A stretch of 64,000 nt of DNA from Myxococcales bacterium (GTDB taxonomy: Bacteria > Myxococcota > UBA727 > VGSZ01), in contig JAHFED010000003.1 in NCBI GenBank assembly GCA_023248635.1, forward strand, positions 62,001 to 126,000, read 5' to 3'. This document shows positions 1 to 8,941 of this stretch, one piece after another. A model generated the notes under the pieces. That model worked only from the letters and a program-made list of their open reading frames with translations, had not been told where the DNA came from and did no database searches. Numbering within the stretch: the first letter of the stretch is position 1; each line of letters starts with the position of its first letter. The position numbers and the translations under genes are program-made.

Positions 1-94
1 GACGCAGGGCGAGCAGCAGGAACACCACAGCCGTGACGACCACGCCGACCTGCCCGAGGCGTTTGCGCCCCGGCGGCGTGACGGCGCTGGGCAT
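1..94 (-). CDS. N-terminus of a membrane protein, cut by the window edge
   Basis: A minus-strand frame opens with ATG at 94 and runs off the left edge after 31 codons. The start reads MPSAVTPPGRKRLGQ, a short basic segment. A run of hydrophobic residues (VGVVVTAVVFLLLAL) follows and looks like a first membrane helix with the N-terminus inside. No clear ribosome binding site is visible. The family cannot be named from this much sequence. It shares its strand with the Nudix gene to its right, 79 bases away. Confidence 0.4.
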   Translation of the reverse strand, partial: MPSAVTPPGRKRLGQVGVVVTAVVFLLLALR

Positions 95-173
95 CCGGAG
101 GCGAAGGGCGCTGAACACCTGCGAAGCAATGCAGCGCCTGTGCCGAGGTTTTGACGCGCCGGTGTCCTGAACC

Positions 174-809
174 TCAATCCTTCTCGAATGCGATGTCCCA
201 GTCCGTCGACGAGCCGAGGTGCGGCAGGGGCAGCGCGAGGCCCTCGAGCAAGAGCTCGTCGAGGATGTAGGCGGTGAGGCCCCACACCGGGAAAGGGCCG
301 GCCGAAAACACCGGCGCCACCCTCGGCCCCAAGCGCTGGGCGGTGCGGTGCGCGGGATCGATCAGGGACGACAGCGACAGAGCAAAAGCCACATCGATCT
401 CCGCCCGCGAAAGCACGAGGCGGTCGACGTCGACGTCGCCGATGAAGCCGATGACCGGGGTGACGCCGACGCCGGTGATGGCTGGGACCTCGTGCAACAC
501 GCCGAGCACCTCCACCTGTTCGCGGCCGATGCCGACTTCTTCGTCGAGCTCGCGCAAGGCGGTGGCGACGACGTCACGGTCGGTGGGATCGCGCCGGCCG
601 CCTGGGAAGCTCACGTGCCCCTTGTGGGTGGAGACCGTTTCTGTGCGCTTGGTGAAGAGCACCGAGGCGACGCCGTCGACGTGGCACAGCGGCACCAGCA
701 CCGCAGCACGGGGCAGCGCCCCCGCCATGCGGCGCGGCGAGATGACCCCCAAGCGCCCGCGGATCGCTGCGCGGGTGTCGACGTCGAATTGTCGGGGGGC
801 TCCGCTCAC
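174..809 (-). CDS. Nudix hydrolase, CoA pyrophosphatase (NudL/YeaB) type
   Basis: 211 residues from a GTG at 809. Enzymes of this subgroup cleave coenzyme A and its derivatives to phosphopantetheine and 3',5'-ADP. The Nudix box lies at about residues 68-94, with SFPGG, then TALRELDEEVGI; the REL-EE core supplies the metal-binding glutamates. The stretch around it (VSFPGG, later PAITGVGVTPVIGF and VWGLTAYIL) matches the NudL pattern rather than MutT. The GTG start sits 11 bases after the stop of the upstream AgmX-like gene, so the two are probably co-transcribed. A longer frame exists upstream but only reads through the AgmX-like gene in the wrong frame. Confidence 0.85.
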   Translation of the reverse strand: MSGAPRQFDVDTRAAIRGRLGVISPRRMAGALPRAAVLVPLCHVDGVASVLFTKRTETVSTHKGHVSFPGGRRDPTDRDVVATALRELDEEVGIGREQVEVLGVLHEVPAITGVGVTPVIGFIGDVDVDRLVLSRAEIDVAFALSLSSLIDPAHRTAQRLGPRVAPVFSAGPFPVWGLTAYILDELLLEGLALPLPHLGSSTDWDIAFEKD

Positions 810-820
810 CTGGGCGCGTC

Positions 821-1813
821 TCAGGGCTTCGGCGGCGGCGGCTTGCCGAGCTTGAAGGGCACGCTGACGTTCTTGCGCTCGCCGCTGAAGCGGGGCCATT
901 TCAGCGCGCTGATGGCCTTCTGCACGCAGCCGATCACCGGCCGCCCGCGCAACTCGCGGGCGTCGAGGTTGATGTTGATGGCCTTGCCCTCCTCGGTGAT
1001 CGTGTAGGAGAGCACCACCTGCGCGGGCATGTCTGCGTTGGACTCCATCTCGGCCTTGAAACAGGCCTTCATCTCTCCCTGGGCTCCCTTCAGGGGTGAG
1101 ATGGCTTCGACATTGGTCAGGCTCTCGGGGATGGGAGCGTTCTTGTCGTCGTCGGCGTCGTTCTTGGCATCCTTTTTCGTGTTCTTGGTGCGCGGCCGGC
1201 GGGGATCGCGTTGGTCGTCGTCGGCGTCGTCGTTGGCTGCGGCCGCGACTGCGGCGGGGGGGAGCTCGCGTTTCAGCTCGGGCGGTTTTTGCGGCAGATC
1301 CACCAGCGGAGGTACCCGGGCGATCCAATCCGCGGTGTCGTCCCAAGGTCGGGCCACCATCAGGGCGCGGGCCCCGGCAGCGGCAGCGGCGAAGGGCGCG
1401 GCGAAGAGCACCAACACGATGAGGACACGCAGCAGGCGCGCGCGGGCCACGGCGTCCTGGTGGGCTTTTTCTTCGGCAGCGAGGCGGCGCTCCTCTTCGG
1501 CGGCCATCCAGGCCTCGCGAAAGAGCCTCAACATCTTCATCGGCCGGAAGGGCTGACCATCGCGCGCGATGGGCGTGTCGGCGGAGAGCTCCCCCTTCTT
1601 GATCTTTTCGACGAGGACGATGGCGGTGACCGGACCGAGCACCAGCTCATCTTGTTTGAAGAGCCACTCGCCCTGGGTGGGATCCTCGTCGCCCAAGCGG
1701 GTCACGGCGGAGACGCCGTCGAAGCTGGCGTCTCGTGCCTCGTCCTTCGCTCCTGGGCTGGGGCGCTGGGGGGGGTCGGTGCGGGCGAGGGAGGTCACGA
1801 CGACGGCGAGCAT
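821..1813 (-). CDS. GYF_2 domain protein with an AgmX/PglI-type C-terminus
   Basis: 330 residues. An N-terminal GYF_2-like domain (about residues 48-100; EWLFKQDELVLGPV through PMKMLRLF) is followed by a charged helix, one membrane helix (about 127-150) and an acidic/basic low-complexity linker. The C-terminal domain (about 235-325) contains MKACFKAEMESNADMP, VVLSYTITEEG and a Cys near GCVQKAI. This layout is found in myxobacterial AgmX/PglI-like envelope proteins, where the C-terminal part resembles a TonB C-terminal fold. The role, probably envelope or motility related, is inferred from the family. It is transcribed divergently from truA, with 55 bases between the starts. Confidence 0.7.
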   Translation of the reverse strand: MLAVVVTSLARTDPPQRPSPGAKDEARDASFDGVSAVTRLGDEDPTQGEWLFKQDELVLGPVTAIVLVEKIKKGELSADTPIARDGQPFRPMKMLRLFREAWMAAEEERRLAAEEKAHQDAVARARLLRVLIVLVLFAAPFAAAAAGARALMVARPWDDTADWIARVPPLVDLPQKPPELKRELPPAAVAAAANDDADDDQRDPRRPRTKNTKKDAKNDADDDKNAPIPESLTNVEAISPLKGAQGEMKACFKAEMESNADMPAQVVLSYTITEEGKAININLDARELRGRPVIGCVQKAISALKWPRFSGERKNVSVPFKLGKPPPPKP

Positions 1814-1868
1814 GGCTGTGCCGGGGCCCCCCTGCCAAGCGCGGCCTGGGGGTGGAACAACTCGATCT

Positions 1869-2687
1869 GTGAAGGACCTCAGCGATCGGACCGCGCTCCT
1901 GGTGCGCTTTGGCTACGACGGCGGCCGCTTTTGGGGGTTGCAGCCTCAGCGCGGGCTCCCCACCGCCGGAGCCGCTCTGGCCCGACGGCTGACCGAAGCC
2001 GCCGGGGCGCCTCCCAAGGGCCTCTGTTTCGCGGCCCGCACCGATCGTGGCGTCCACGCCCTGAGCAACCTCGCCACCTGCTATTGGCGCTTGGACGTCG
2101 ACGTCGACAACGTCCTGCAGGCCCTGTCCCAGGAGCGCGACGACGGCCTTTTGGCGGTGCACGGCGCCTGCGTCCCCCCGACGGTGCACGCACGCGGCAT
2201 CTCTCGAGGCAAACACTACCGCTATCGCATCCGGGACCAGCAGGCCGGCGACGACCTCGACGACACCCGTGCTTGGCGCGTCGTCCCAACTCTCGATCCG
2301 GCCCGCATGCAGGAAGCCGCGAGGGCCTTGTTGGGGCGCCACGACTTCAGCTCTTTTCGCGCGGGCGGATGTTCGGCGGCGACAGCGGAAAAGACCCTCT
2401 ACCGCATCGACGTCAGCCGAGACGGCGCCGACATCGTCGTTGACCTGGTGGGGGATGCCTTCTTGCGCAAGATGGTGCGGAACCTGGTGGGCCTACTGGC
2501 CGAGGTCGGCAGCGGCTGGCGCCCCGTAGACGACGTCGTCGCCGTCTTGGGCGCCCGCGTTCGCCAGGCCGCTGGTGTGTGCGCTCCCCCCGAGGGCCTC
2601 ACCTTGGTCGCCGTGGGCTGTGCTTGGCCCGACGACGGCAGCGCCTTGTTGGAGGGGACGCCCCACGAGCGGGAGCCCTCGTCGTGA
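1869..2687 (+). CDS. truA: tRNA pseudouridine(38-40) synthase TruA
   Basis: 272 residues from a GTG at 1869. TruA converts uridines 38-40 of the tRNA anticodon arm to pseudouridine. The catalytic Asp is D59 in RTDRGVHA (canonical RTDAGVHA). Other family signatures are FGYDGGRFWGLQ at the N-terminus, the YRYRI strand, HDFSSFR and AFLRKMVRNLVG near the end. Length is normal for TruA. The GTG was chosen because homology starts directly after it; the frame is open upstream but there it overlaps the opposing promoter region. Confidence 0.93.
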   Translation: MKDLSDRTALLVRFGYDGGRFWGLQPQRGLPTAGAALARRLTEAAGAPPKGLCFAARTDRGVHALSNLATCYWRLDVDVDNVLQALSQERDDGLLAVHGACVPPTVHARGISRGKHYRYRIRDQQAGDDLDDTRAWRVVPTLDPARMQEAARALLGRHDFSSFRAGGCSAATAEKTLYRIDVSRDGADIVVDLVGDAFLRKMVRNLVGLLAEVGSGWRPVDDVVAVLGARVRQAAGVCAPPEGLTLVAVGCAWPDDGSALLEGTPHEREPSS

Positions 2688-2813
2688 AACAGCGACCGGC
2701 GCCGACGACGGCGCACACCGCAGGCGTCCGCAGGCCGGCGGATCATGAACAAAACGTGGGTCGCCGACCCTGGCCCCGTTGGCAGCGCGGCCCAGCCCGG
2801 GCACACCCAGGCG

Positions 2814-5495
2814 ATGTTCGAGCACCGCAGCCGGCCCATCGTCGTCGCCATCGTCTTGCTGTTGGCCGCGTGCGAGGCCAAAGCCCCGGACCCCACCGAC
2901 GAGCCCCCGTGCACCACCGTCGACGGCTGTCCCGCTCTCGAAGTCTGCGTCGCCGGCGTTTGTGTGCCGGCACCTCGCTGCCTGGGCATCGACGACTGGC
3001 CCTTCTGCCGCGAGAGCCTCGATGCCCTCGCCGCCGGCACCGGACGAACCGCTGTTTGCAGCGCCGACGACGAGGGGAGCTTGGATTCCCACTGCCGGGT
3101 GGCCTGCGAGATCGACGCGCAATGCGCGCCCGACGCTCTGTGCACCGATTTTGGCAACTGTGTCCCGGGGCTGCGACGGCACCCCACGGGGCGAGCGCCC
3201 AGCGCTCACGCGGACCTGCTGGCCGGGGTGGGTGAAGCGCGACTGAATGTGCCCTTGACGACGTCGTTGGGTGGATTGGCCGCGCGGGCCGGTCCGGGGG
3301 ACGGGCGCTGGGCCGATGGACTGGACCCCGCCGTGGGCCACCTCGAAGGGCTGTGGGCGCGGGCGGCCTCCCTCGACGTCGGCGACGGCCGCCTGCTCTT
3401 GGTGCGCCTGCCCATCATTTTTCCCACCGGCGCCCTCAGCGAGGCCATCGCCCAGGGCCTGCAGGATGCCACCGGCGACGACTGGCGCGACGCCCTCGTC
3501 GTCAGTGCAACCCACACCCATTCTGGGCCCGCGCGCTTTTTGCCCTTGCTGGGTGAGAGCGAGGCCGTGCTTGGACCCTTCGGCATCGGCACTTTCCGCC
3601 AGGAGATCTTCGACCGCATCGTGCAGTCCGCCGTCGACGCCGCTCTCTTGGCCATCAACTCTCAGCAACCCGCGGCGCTGGGCTGGACCATCGTCGAGGC
3701 CTTCGACACCGAGGATCGCATCGCCCAGGATCGGCGGGCCGAGAGTCCGCCCTTCGACGACAACCGCGCGCTGCTGGTGCGCGTCGACGACGAAGCTGGA
3801 CGTCCTTTGTTCGTGCTCACCAGCTTCGGGGTGCACCCCACCGAAAACAACAGCCAATGGGCCACCAATGACGTCGTCGGCGGCGTCGAACGCTCTGTCG
3901 AAGCCGCGCTCTTTCCCCTGGCCGGGCGTGTGGTGCCCGTGCTCTTTCTCGCGGGCAACGGCGGGAGCATGTCGCCGTCGGCGGGCAAGGGCGGCCTGGC
4001 TGTGCCCCACAGCAACGAGGCCACCGGCGCCTTCTTCGTCGAAGAAGTGCTGCCCGCGTTGACGACGTTGACGACCCGGCGCGATGTGCAGCTACAGGCG
4101 CGCGCGCATCGTTTTCCGATCACCAAACCTCTGCTCGGCTACGAACCCGGCGAGTGGGTCAACGACGGCACCCCACCTTTCGGCGGCGAGATCACCTACG
4201 GCGGCATCAATTGCTTCACCAACGTCCCCGACGACGTCGAACCCTTCGATGCCCATCTCGAGCGCGAGGACATGGACTGCGGCATCTCCTTTCACACCTT
4301 CTTGTTCAACCATCCGCCTTCGGTGTTTCAGCGCACCCAAATCGGGGCCATCAACCTCGACGGACTCGCGCTGCTCACCCTGCCCGGCGAGCTCACCATG
4401 GAGCTCTCGTGGGGCATCGTCAGCGAGCTCTCGCGCACCGACGGCCTCGATCCACTGGCGACCTTCACCCTCGGCTATGCCAACGATCACCTCATGTACC
4501 TGCTGCCGACGACGCTGGACGAAGACGCTCCGCCGTGGCCCGGCTACACGGGACCCGCGCCCAGCGCCTACCCACCCCTGGCCTTTTCGCCCCTGCGCGG
4601 GGGCTTCGAGGCCGACACCTCCATCTTTGGCGACCGCTTCGGCGACTACTTGGTGCACGAGGCCGTCGTCGCCTGGCAGCGCTTGCAGAGCGGGGCGGGG
4701 CCCGCGCTCGAAGAAGCGCCCGCGGTCTATTCCCCCGACGTCAAGACCCCCATCGACGTCGACCAAACCGCCGAGGCAGACCTCGGCCGCATTCTGGTCG
4801 ACCTGCCGGCCGCTTTGCCCCGGCATGCAACGGCGGTGTTCTCGTTTTTCGGCGGGGACGTCGCCGTCGACGGGTCGGGGCCCGCAGTGGAGCTCGTCAC
4901 CGAAGACGGGGCGGCTGTGCTCTTGGCCTCGGGCCGCCCTTTCTCCACCGATCACGCGCTCTTTCCCCTCGGCGTCGTTCGCGGCGACGACGGTTGGCGC
5001 TGGACCGCTTTTCTCGAGCTCCCCCCCGCGTTCCCTACTGGTCGATACCGCCTGGTGGCGCACGGGCGCGCCCGCACCAGCGCTGGCGACGTCGACTACC
5101 GCGTCGACAGCGCCGTCTTCAGCGTGGCACCAGCGGAGCTCAGCGTGAGCGCCCACCGTGACGGAGCGGACCTCATCGTCGTCGTCGGCTTGCAGACCGA
5201 TGTCCCCACGCTCGATGCGCGCGGCATCATCGGCCGCGTGGGCCTGCTCGATGTTCGCGTACCCTCGGGCAGCGTTGCTCCTTTGACGGCCGGCTCCCTG
5301 TTGGCCGACGCCGTGGTCGCGCGCCCTGCGGCAGGGGGACCGACCTTGGCCGCCGTCAGCGTCGTCGAAGCCAGCGAAAACGGTCTGCCCATCACCCAGG
5401 CGCGCATCGTCGACGTCGACGCCGCCGCGCTCGACGTCGAAGTCACCGACGTCCATGGCAACACCGGCAGCGTTCATGTGGAGGCCCGGCCATGA
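2814..5495 (+). CDS. Lipoprotein resembling neutral/alkaline ceramidase
   Basis: 893 residues. The start at 2814 gives a lipoprotein signal (VVAIVLLLAAC). A short Cys-rich segment follows (about residues 25-110, with GCPALEVCVAGVCV), of the kind common in deltaproteobacterial surface lipoproteins. From about residue 140 the sequence resembles the N-terminal catalytic domain of neutral ceramidase, including the ATHTHSGP motif, the later FGVHPTENNSQW and LAGNGGSMSPS. A family member would hydrolyse N-acyl amide lipids, but the substrate here is unknown. The last 200 residues look like beta-sandwich modules. The downstream membrane gene overlaps it by 4 bases (ATGA). Confidence 0.72.
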   Translation: MFEHRSRPIVVAIVLLLAACEAKAPDPTDEPPCTTVDGCPALEVCVAGVCVPAPRCLGIDDWPFCRESLDALAAGTGRTAVCSADDEGSLDSHCRVACEIDAQCAPDALCTDFGNCVPGLRRHPTGRAPSAHADLLAGVGEARLNVPLTTSLGGLAARAGPGDGRWADGLDPAVGHLEGLWARAASLDVGDGRLLLVRLPIIFPTGALSEAIAQGLQDATGDDWRDALVVSATHTHSGPARFLPLLGESEAVLGPFGIGTFRQEIFDRIVQSAVDAALLAINSQQPAALGWTIVEAFDTEDRIAQDRRAESPPFDDNRALLVRVDDEAGRPLFVLTSFGVHPTENNSQWATNDVVGGVERSVEAALFPLAGRVVPVLFLAGNGGSMSPSAGKGGLAVPHSNEATGAFFVEEVLPALTTLTTRRDVQLQARAHRFPITKPLLGYEPGEWVNDGTPPFGGEITYGGINCFTNVPDDVEPFDAHLEREDMDCGISFHTFLFNHPPSVFQRTQIGAINLDGLALLTLPGELTMELSWGIVSELSRTDGLDPLATFTLGYANDHLMYLLPTTLDEDAPPWPGYTGPAPSAYPPLAFSPLRGGFEADTSIFGDRFGDYLVHEAVVAWQRLQSGAGPALEEAPAVYSPDVKTPIDVDQTAEADLGRILVDLPAALPRHATAVFSFFGGDVAVDGSGPAVELVTEDGAAVLLASGRPFSTDHALFPLGVVRGDDGWRWTAFLELPPAFPTGRYRLVAHGRARTSAGDVDYRVDSAVFSVAPAELSVSAHRDGADLIVVVGLQTDVPTLDARGIIGRVGLLDVRVPSGSVAPLTAGSLLADAVVARPAAGGPTLAAVSVVEASENGLPITQARIVDVDAAALDVEVTDVHGNTGSVHVEARP

Positions 5496-5908
5496 GTCCC
5501 GCCCTTGGATGGCGCGCCCGACAAGGCGTGCTTGGGTTGGTCGGCGCCGTATACGCCCTGATCGCCGTGGCTAGTTTCGTCGCCCCCGACACCATGGCCG
5601 CCGGCCTCGGATACCGGCTGGACAACGTCGATGCCCGCAACGAGTACTCAGCCATCTACGTCGGGCTCTGGCTGGCCACCGCCCTCATCTTTGGCCTCAG
5701 CGCGCGCCGACCGCGAGACCGCTCGCTGCTCCTGGTCTGCCTGCTGCTCATCGCCGGGCAGGTGGTGGGTCGGCTCGCGGCCGCAGCGACGGCGGGGCTG
5801 CCTACGGCGCGGCTGCTGCCTCCTTCCCTCATCGAAGCTGTGGGCACGCTGGTGCTCTTTTTGATGCTGCTGACCCTCCCGCGGGACGCCGACGACGCCC
5901 CTCGCTGA
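5492..5908 (+). CDS. Small four-helix membrane protein, DUF4345-like
   Basis: 138 residues with about four predicted membrane helices (around residues 12-30, 52-68, 77-97 and 112-128). The N-terminal pattern (LGLVGAVYALIAVASFVAP, then NEYSAIYVGLWLATALIF) resembles DUF4345-type proteins of unknown function. The ATG overlaps the stop of the ceramidase-like gene as ATGA, so translation is probably coupled and the two products may act together in the membrane. The family assignment is tentative; that this is a membrane protein is clear. Confidence 0.65.
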   Translation: MSPALGWRARQGVLGLVGAVYALIAVASFVAPDTMAAGLGYRLDNVDARNEYSAIYVGLWLATALIFGLSARRPRDRSLLLVCLLLIAGQVVGRLAAAATAGLPTARLLPPSLIEAVGTLVLFLMLLTLPRDADDAPR

Positions 5909-5963
5909 GCGCGATGGTGCACAGGTCCTTCCCGAGGGGCGGGGCCCATGGCACCTGTGGCAT

Positions 5964-7553
5964 ATGGAGTTGGTGCCACGTTTCTCCGCGAACGCTGTCG
6001 CTGTCGCCGTCGTCGTCGCCGTCGCCGTCGCTGCTGCCTGTGGGACGCCCTCTGGTGCCCAGGGCGGACCCGATGCTGCCCGTGGCCAGAAGTTCTTCCA
6101 GCTGAAGTGCAACCGCTGCCATCCCGACGGCGGCGCTGGCGTCGGTCCCGCCATCGATCCCACGCGCGCCAGCAGCGTGCTGACACTGGGCACCACCTAC
6201 AACCGCCACACGGTCCCCCAGGACGAGTACGCCGGCCTGCTGGAATTCCTGACCGTGACCTATGGGCCGGCCACCGCCGTGGCCTTGGCGCCGACGCCCA
6301 CGGAGGCTGTCGTGGTGCCGCCAGTGATCGCTGGGCCCATTGCCACCGCACCGGTCGCTCCTCCGGTCGTCGCCGTCGCGCCCGTCCCTCCCCCCGCCGC
6401 GCCCGTGGTCGATGCCCCTCCGGCCGACGTCGTCAAACCCCCAGTCGCGCTGTCGCCGACACCGACCGCCCCCGTCGCCACGGTGGCCCCGACGACGTCT
6501 GCCACCGCGGCCCCGACGACGCCCACGGCGATACCGACCACGCCTGCCGCAGCGGTCCCGGCGACGACGGCCACGGCGGTCCCGACGACGCCGGCCCCGG
6601 CGGCCCCGACGCTGCCGACCCCACCTCAGGCTCCCGCTGCCACGCCTCGAGAAGAAGCGACGCCGCTCGCTGCGGGGCCACCCAGCCCCGGCAGTGCAGT
6701 TGGACGCATCAAGGTGATCGTCCTCGATTTGAAGGGGACCTCCATCGACGCCGCCGCCACTTCGGCCGTCGGCAGCCTCGTCACGGTCACCCTCTCGGAA
6801 TTCAGCGCGCTCGAGGTCGTGTCCGGCTCAGACGTGCGCGAAATGATGGCGCTCGAGGGCGCCAAGGAGCTCACGGGCTGCGAAGGAGGCACCAGCTGTG
6901 TCGCCGAGCTGGCCGGAGCGCTGGGTGCGCGCGTCGTCGTCTATGGCCAGATCGAGAAGCTGGGCAGCAACCTGGTGATGAGCTTGAACCTCCAGGACAC
7001 GCTCGTCGGCAAATCGGTGGGGCGCATGGCCTTCCAAGCCGACGACATCGACGCGCTGGGGGCCGCCGTTCCCGGCGCTGTCCAGAAAATGGTCGCCCCT
7101 TTCCTCGAGCAGGAGCATCTCTCCCCAGCAACGACGACGACGACGGCGCCGGTGGAGGCGCCGAAGCAAAACGGCGTGCTCGCCGCCAACGCCGTCGTGA
7201 CCTCGGATCCTGAACCCGCGGGAGCCTTGGGGGCCATCGCGCTCAGCGCCGGCGGCGGCGTGCTCGTGGTCGGCGGGGTCATCGTCGCGGCCATCGCCGC
7301 CGTTCCCTGGCTGGCGCTGCAGGGGCAAAACGATCAGCTCAAAGCCCTGCGCGCCGACTTCGACGACGCCGACGCCACCGAGGATCGGGCCGACATCAGC
7401 AGCAGCGCCTCGGCGTTGCAGGCAGAGGCCAACCAGAACCTCAACAGCTGGAACGACGGCGGCCAGTACTTCTTCGTCACGGGCGTCGTCGCCGCCGGCG
7501 TCGGCCTTGGCGCTGCTGCCGTTGGCATTCCCTGGCTTGTGATGGGCGAGTAG
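5964..7553 (+). CDS. Lipoprotein fusing a c-type heme domain to a CsgG-like domain
   Basis: 529 residues. A hydrophobic start ends in a lipobox-like VAAAC (Cys26). A single heme-binding motif CNRCH follows in a short cytochrome-c-like segment (about 38-95). Residues about 100-245 are a Pro/Ala/Thr-rich spacer. Residues about 250-390 form a globular domain (IKVIVLDLKG, FSALEVVSGSDVREMM, ALGARVVVYGQIEKLG) like the CsgG/FlgO-type periplasmic fold often seen in myxobacteria. Two membrane helices follow near the C-terminus (about 415-440 and 500-525). Seeing both a lipid anchor and C-terminal helices is odd. No close functional analogue is known to me. Confidence 0.65.
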   Translation: MELVPRFSANAVAVAVVVAVAVAAACGTPSGAQGGPDAARGQKFFQLKCNRCHPDGGAGVGPAIDPTRASSVLTLGTTYNRHTVPQDEYAGLLEFLTVTYGPATAVALAPTPTEAVVVPPVIAGPIATAPVAPPVVAVAPVPPPAAPVVDAPPADVVKPPVALSPTPTAPVATVAPTTSATAAPTTPTAIPTTPAAAVPATTATAVPTTPAPAAPTLPTPPQAPAATPREEATPLAAGPPSPGSAVGRIKVIVLDLKGTSIDAAATSAVGSLVTVTLSEFSALEVVSGSDVREMMALEGAKELTGCEGGTSCVAELAGALGARVVVYGQIEKLGSNLVMSLNLQDTLVGKSVGRMAFQADDIDALGAAVPGAVQKMVAPFLEQEHLSPATTTTTAPVEAPKQNGVLAANAVVTSDPEPAGALGAIALSAGGGVLVVGGVIVAAIAAVPWLALQGQNDQLKALRADFDDADATEDRADISSSASALQAEANQNLNSWNDGGQYFFVTGVVAAGVGLGAAAVGIPWLVMGE

Positions 7554-7554
7554 A

Positions 7555-8019
7555 GTGCCTGCTGTGTCCTTGCCCATCTCGGCTCTCATCGTCGTCGTCG
7601 TCGCGGGCTCTGCCTGCGCGCTGAAGGCCACCGACCTCGACCCCTTTGGCCGTGCCTGTGCCTCCGCGGCCGACTGCGCGGCCACCGATGCCTGCGTGGA
7701 TCTCGGCCAGGGTTTGGTCTGCGCCCCCGCTCAGGGAGGCGGCGAAGTCGCCGACGCCGGCGCCACCGACCTGCGCTGCACGACCACCGCGGATTGCGGC
7801 ACCGGCGAGGGCTGCGTGCAGCTCGAGAACGGATCCTTCTGCGCCGCCGCCGACGGCAGCGGGTTGAGGGTCGAATTCGGTGCGCTCAACGGGGTGCCGC
7901 GCCTGAGCGGTCGCACCACGAGTGGGCTGGTGCTGCGAAATGGTGGCCTGGTGGCCAAGCCTTGGGTGACCGGGCGGGCGGCGAGCGGCCTCACGGTCAT
8001 TGGTGGAGATTTGCGATGA
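7555..8019 (+). CDS. Cys-rich secreted lipoprotein of unknown function
   Basis: 154 residues from a GTG one base after the previous stop. The N-terminus has a lipoprotein-like signal (ISALIVVVVAGSAC). Two Cys-rich motifs follow (CASAADCAATDACVDLG and CTTTADCGTGEGCVQLEN), the C-x5-C-x5-C spacing typical of short surface modules in myxobacterial lipoproteins. The end is Gly/Leu-rich. Its stop overlaps an ATG of the next frame (ATGA at 8016), so the two genes were probably coupled originally. Confidence 0.6.
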   Translation: MPAVSLPISALIVVVVAGSACALKATDLDPFGRACASAADCAATDACVDLGQGLVCAPAQGGGEVADAGATDLRCTTTADCGTGEGCVQLENGSFCAAADGSGLRVEFGALNGVPRLSGRTTSGLVLRNGGLVAKPWVTGRAASGLTVIGGDLR

Positions 8020-8030
8020 AAGTACGGATG

Positions 8031-8128
8031 TTCAAGACGCTGGCGCGGCTTGAAGTTTGGATGTTCAAGACGCTGGCGCGGCTTGAAGTTTTGAAGTTTG
8101 GATGTTCAAGACGCTGGCGCGTCTTGAT
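8031..8128. repeat. Family P1 palindrome, three tandem copies at a gene start
   Basis: Three copies of a 24-base palindrome (arms TTCAAGACGC and GCGTCTTGAA or GCGGCTTGAA around a TGG-type centre) begin at 8031, 8064 and 8105, spaced by AGTTTGGATG-like linkers. The third copy ends in TCTTGATGG, so its last bases supply the ATG at 8127. This array separates the ATGA overlap at 8016 from the signal peptide of the downstream gene. Confidence 0.9.
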
Positions 8129-8711
8129 GGTCAAGACCCGCGGTGTTTTCGGCCTTCTGTGCGCCGGTGCGCTGGGCGCCGTGATGACCTGGGTGGCCAC
8201 CGCTCACGCCGACGGCGTCCCGGCGGCGCTCGGCTCCCCCGCGCTCACCTACTCGGGCGTGCTCTTGCGCGACGGCGTACCCGTCACCACCCCGGTCGAG
8301 GTCGAAGTCGGCTTGTGGACCGACCAGGCACGGGGTGCCCCCGACGAAGTTCTGTGCAGCACCGGCGAAGGAACCATCGTCACGCCCGATGCCTTCGGAA
8401 CCTTCTCCATCGACCTGCCCGACGCTGTCGGCGAAGGCCAGGACGGCAAGAGCTGCCTCGACGCCCTTGCTGCCGCGTTTCCCGGCACCCGACCGACCGT
8501 CTTTGTGCAGGTCGAGATCGCCCGCGAGTTCATTTCCTACACCGTCGACGGTGACCCGGGCACCCCGGGAACCCAGGCCACATCGGTGGATCGCTTGCCC
8601 ATCTCGGCGGTGCCCTTTGCCATCGAAGCAGACCGATCGTCGTCGGCGTCGGGTGCTTTGGCTGAGCAGCTGGCCCGCATCGAGACGCGCCTCAGCGCCC
8701 TCGAGCAGTGA
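8127..8711 (+). CDS. Secreted protein with a SLYD-like beta domain
   Basis: 194 residues with a good signal peptide (MVKTRGVFGLLCAG through ATAHA). The mature part starts with ALTYSGVLLRDGVPV and VEVEVGLWTD, like the 'fold plus LYD' domain of many secreted bacterial proteins. It ends with LPISAVPFAIEAD, the segment that usually closes that domain, and a short coiled coil. Function unknown. The start needs care: an ATG at 8016 overlaps the previous stop (ATGA) and is in frame, but residues from there to 8127 are encoded by three copies of a palindromic repeat. I place the start at 8127 because the signal peptide begins there. Confidence 0.6.
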   Translation: MVKTRGVFGLLCAGALGAVMTWVATAHADGVPAALGSPALTYSGVLLRDGVPVTTPVEVEVGLWTDQARGAPDEVLCSTGEGTIVTPDAFGTFSIDLPDAVGEGQDGKSCLDALAAAFPGTRPTVFVQVEIAREFISYTVDGDPGTPGTQATSVDRLPISAVPFAIEADRSSSASGALAEQLARIETRLSALEQ

Positions 8712-8941
8712 TCCTCATCCCGCGTCCGCTTGATGTTCGACCGCGTTCCGAGATGGGAAAGACGCGGGATGACGCGCGTGAAGCGCGCCCGCGGAACGCG
8801 GAGTTGGTGGGGGGCCCCGGGTCCGGCTCCGCCGGCGCGGGGGGAGGTCTGCACCAGACCTCCCAGAAGAGCATCCCCGACGGCGATGAACGAGACCGCT
8901 CCGCGGTCGAAGTTCAGCGAGACCGGGGATCAGGCACACCG
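8712..8941. repeat. Intergenic repeats of families P6 and P5
   Basis: This gap between convergent genes is made of repeats. Positions 8717-8749 carry family P6, whose only other copy in the window is inverted at 59152-59184. Positions about 8776-8935 carry family P5: a GGAGTTGG edge, a GTCCGGC/GCCGGC hairpin, the palindrome GGAGGTCTG-CACCAGACCTCC and a GTTCAGCGAGA block near the end. The same blocks recur at 18664-18830 and 31075-31180. I see no gene. Confidence 0.75.
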
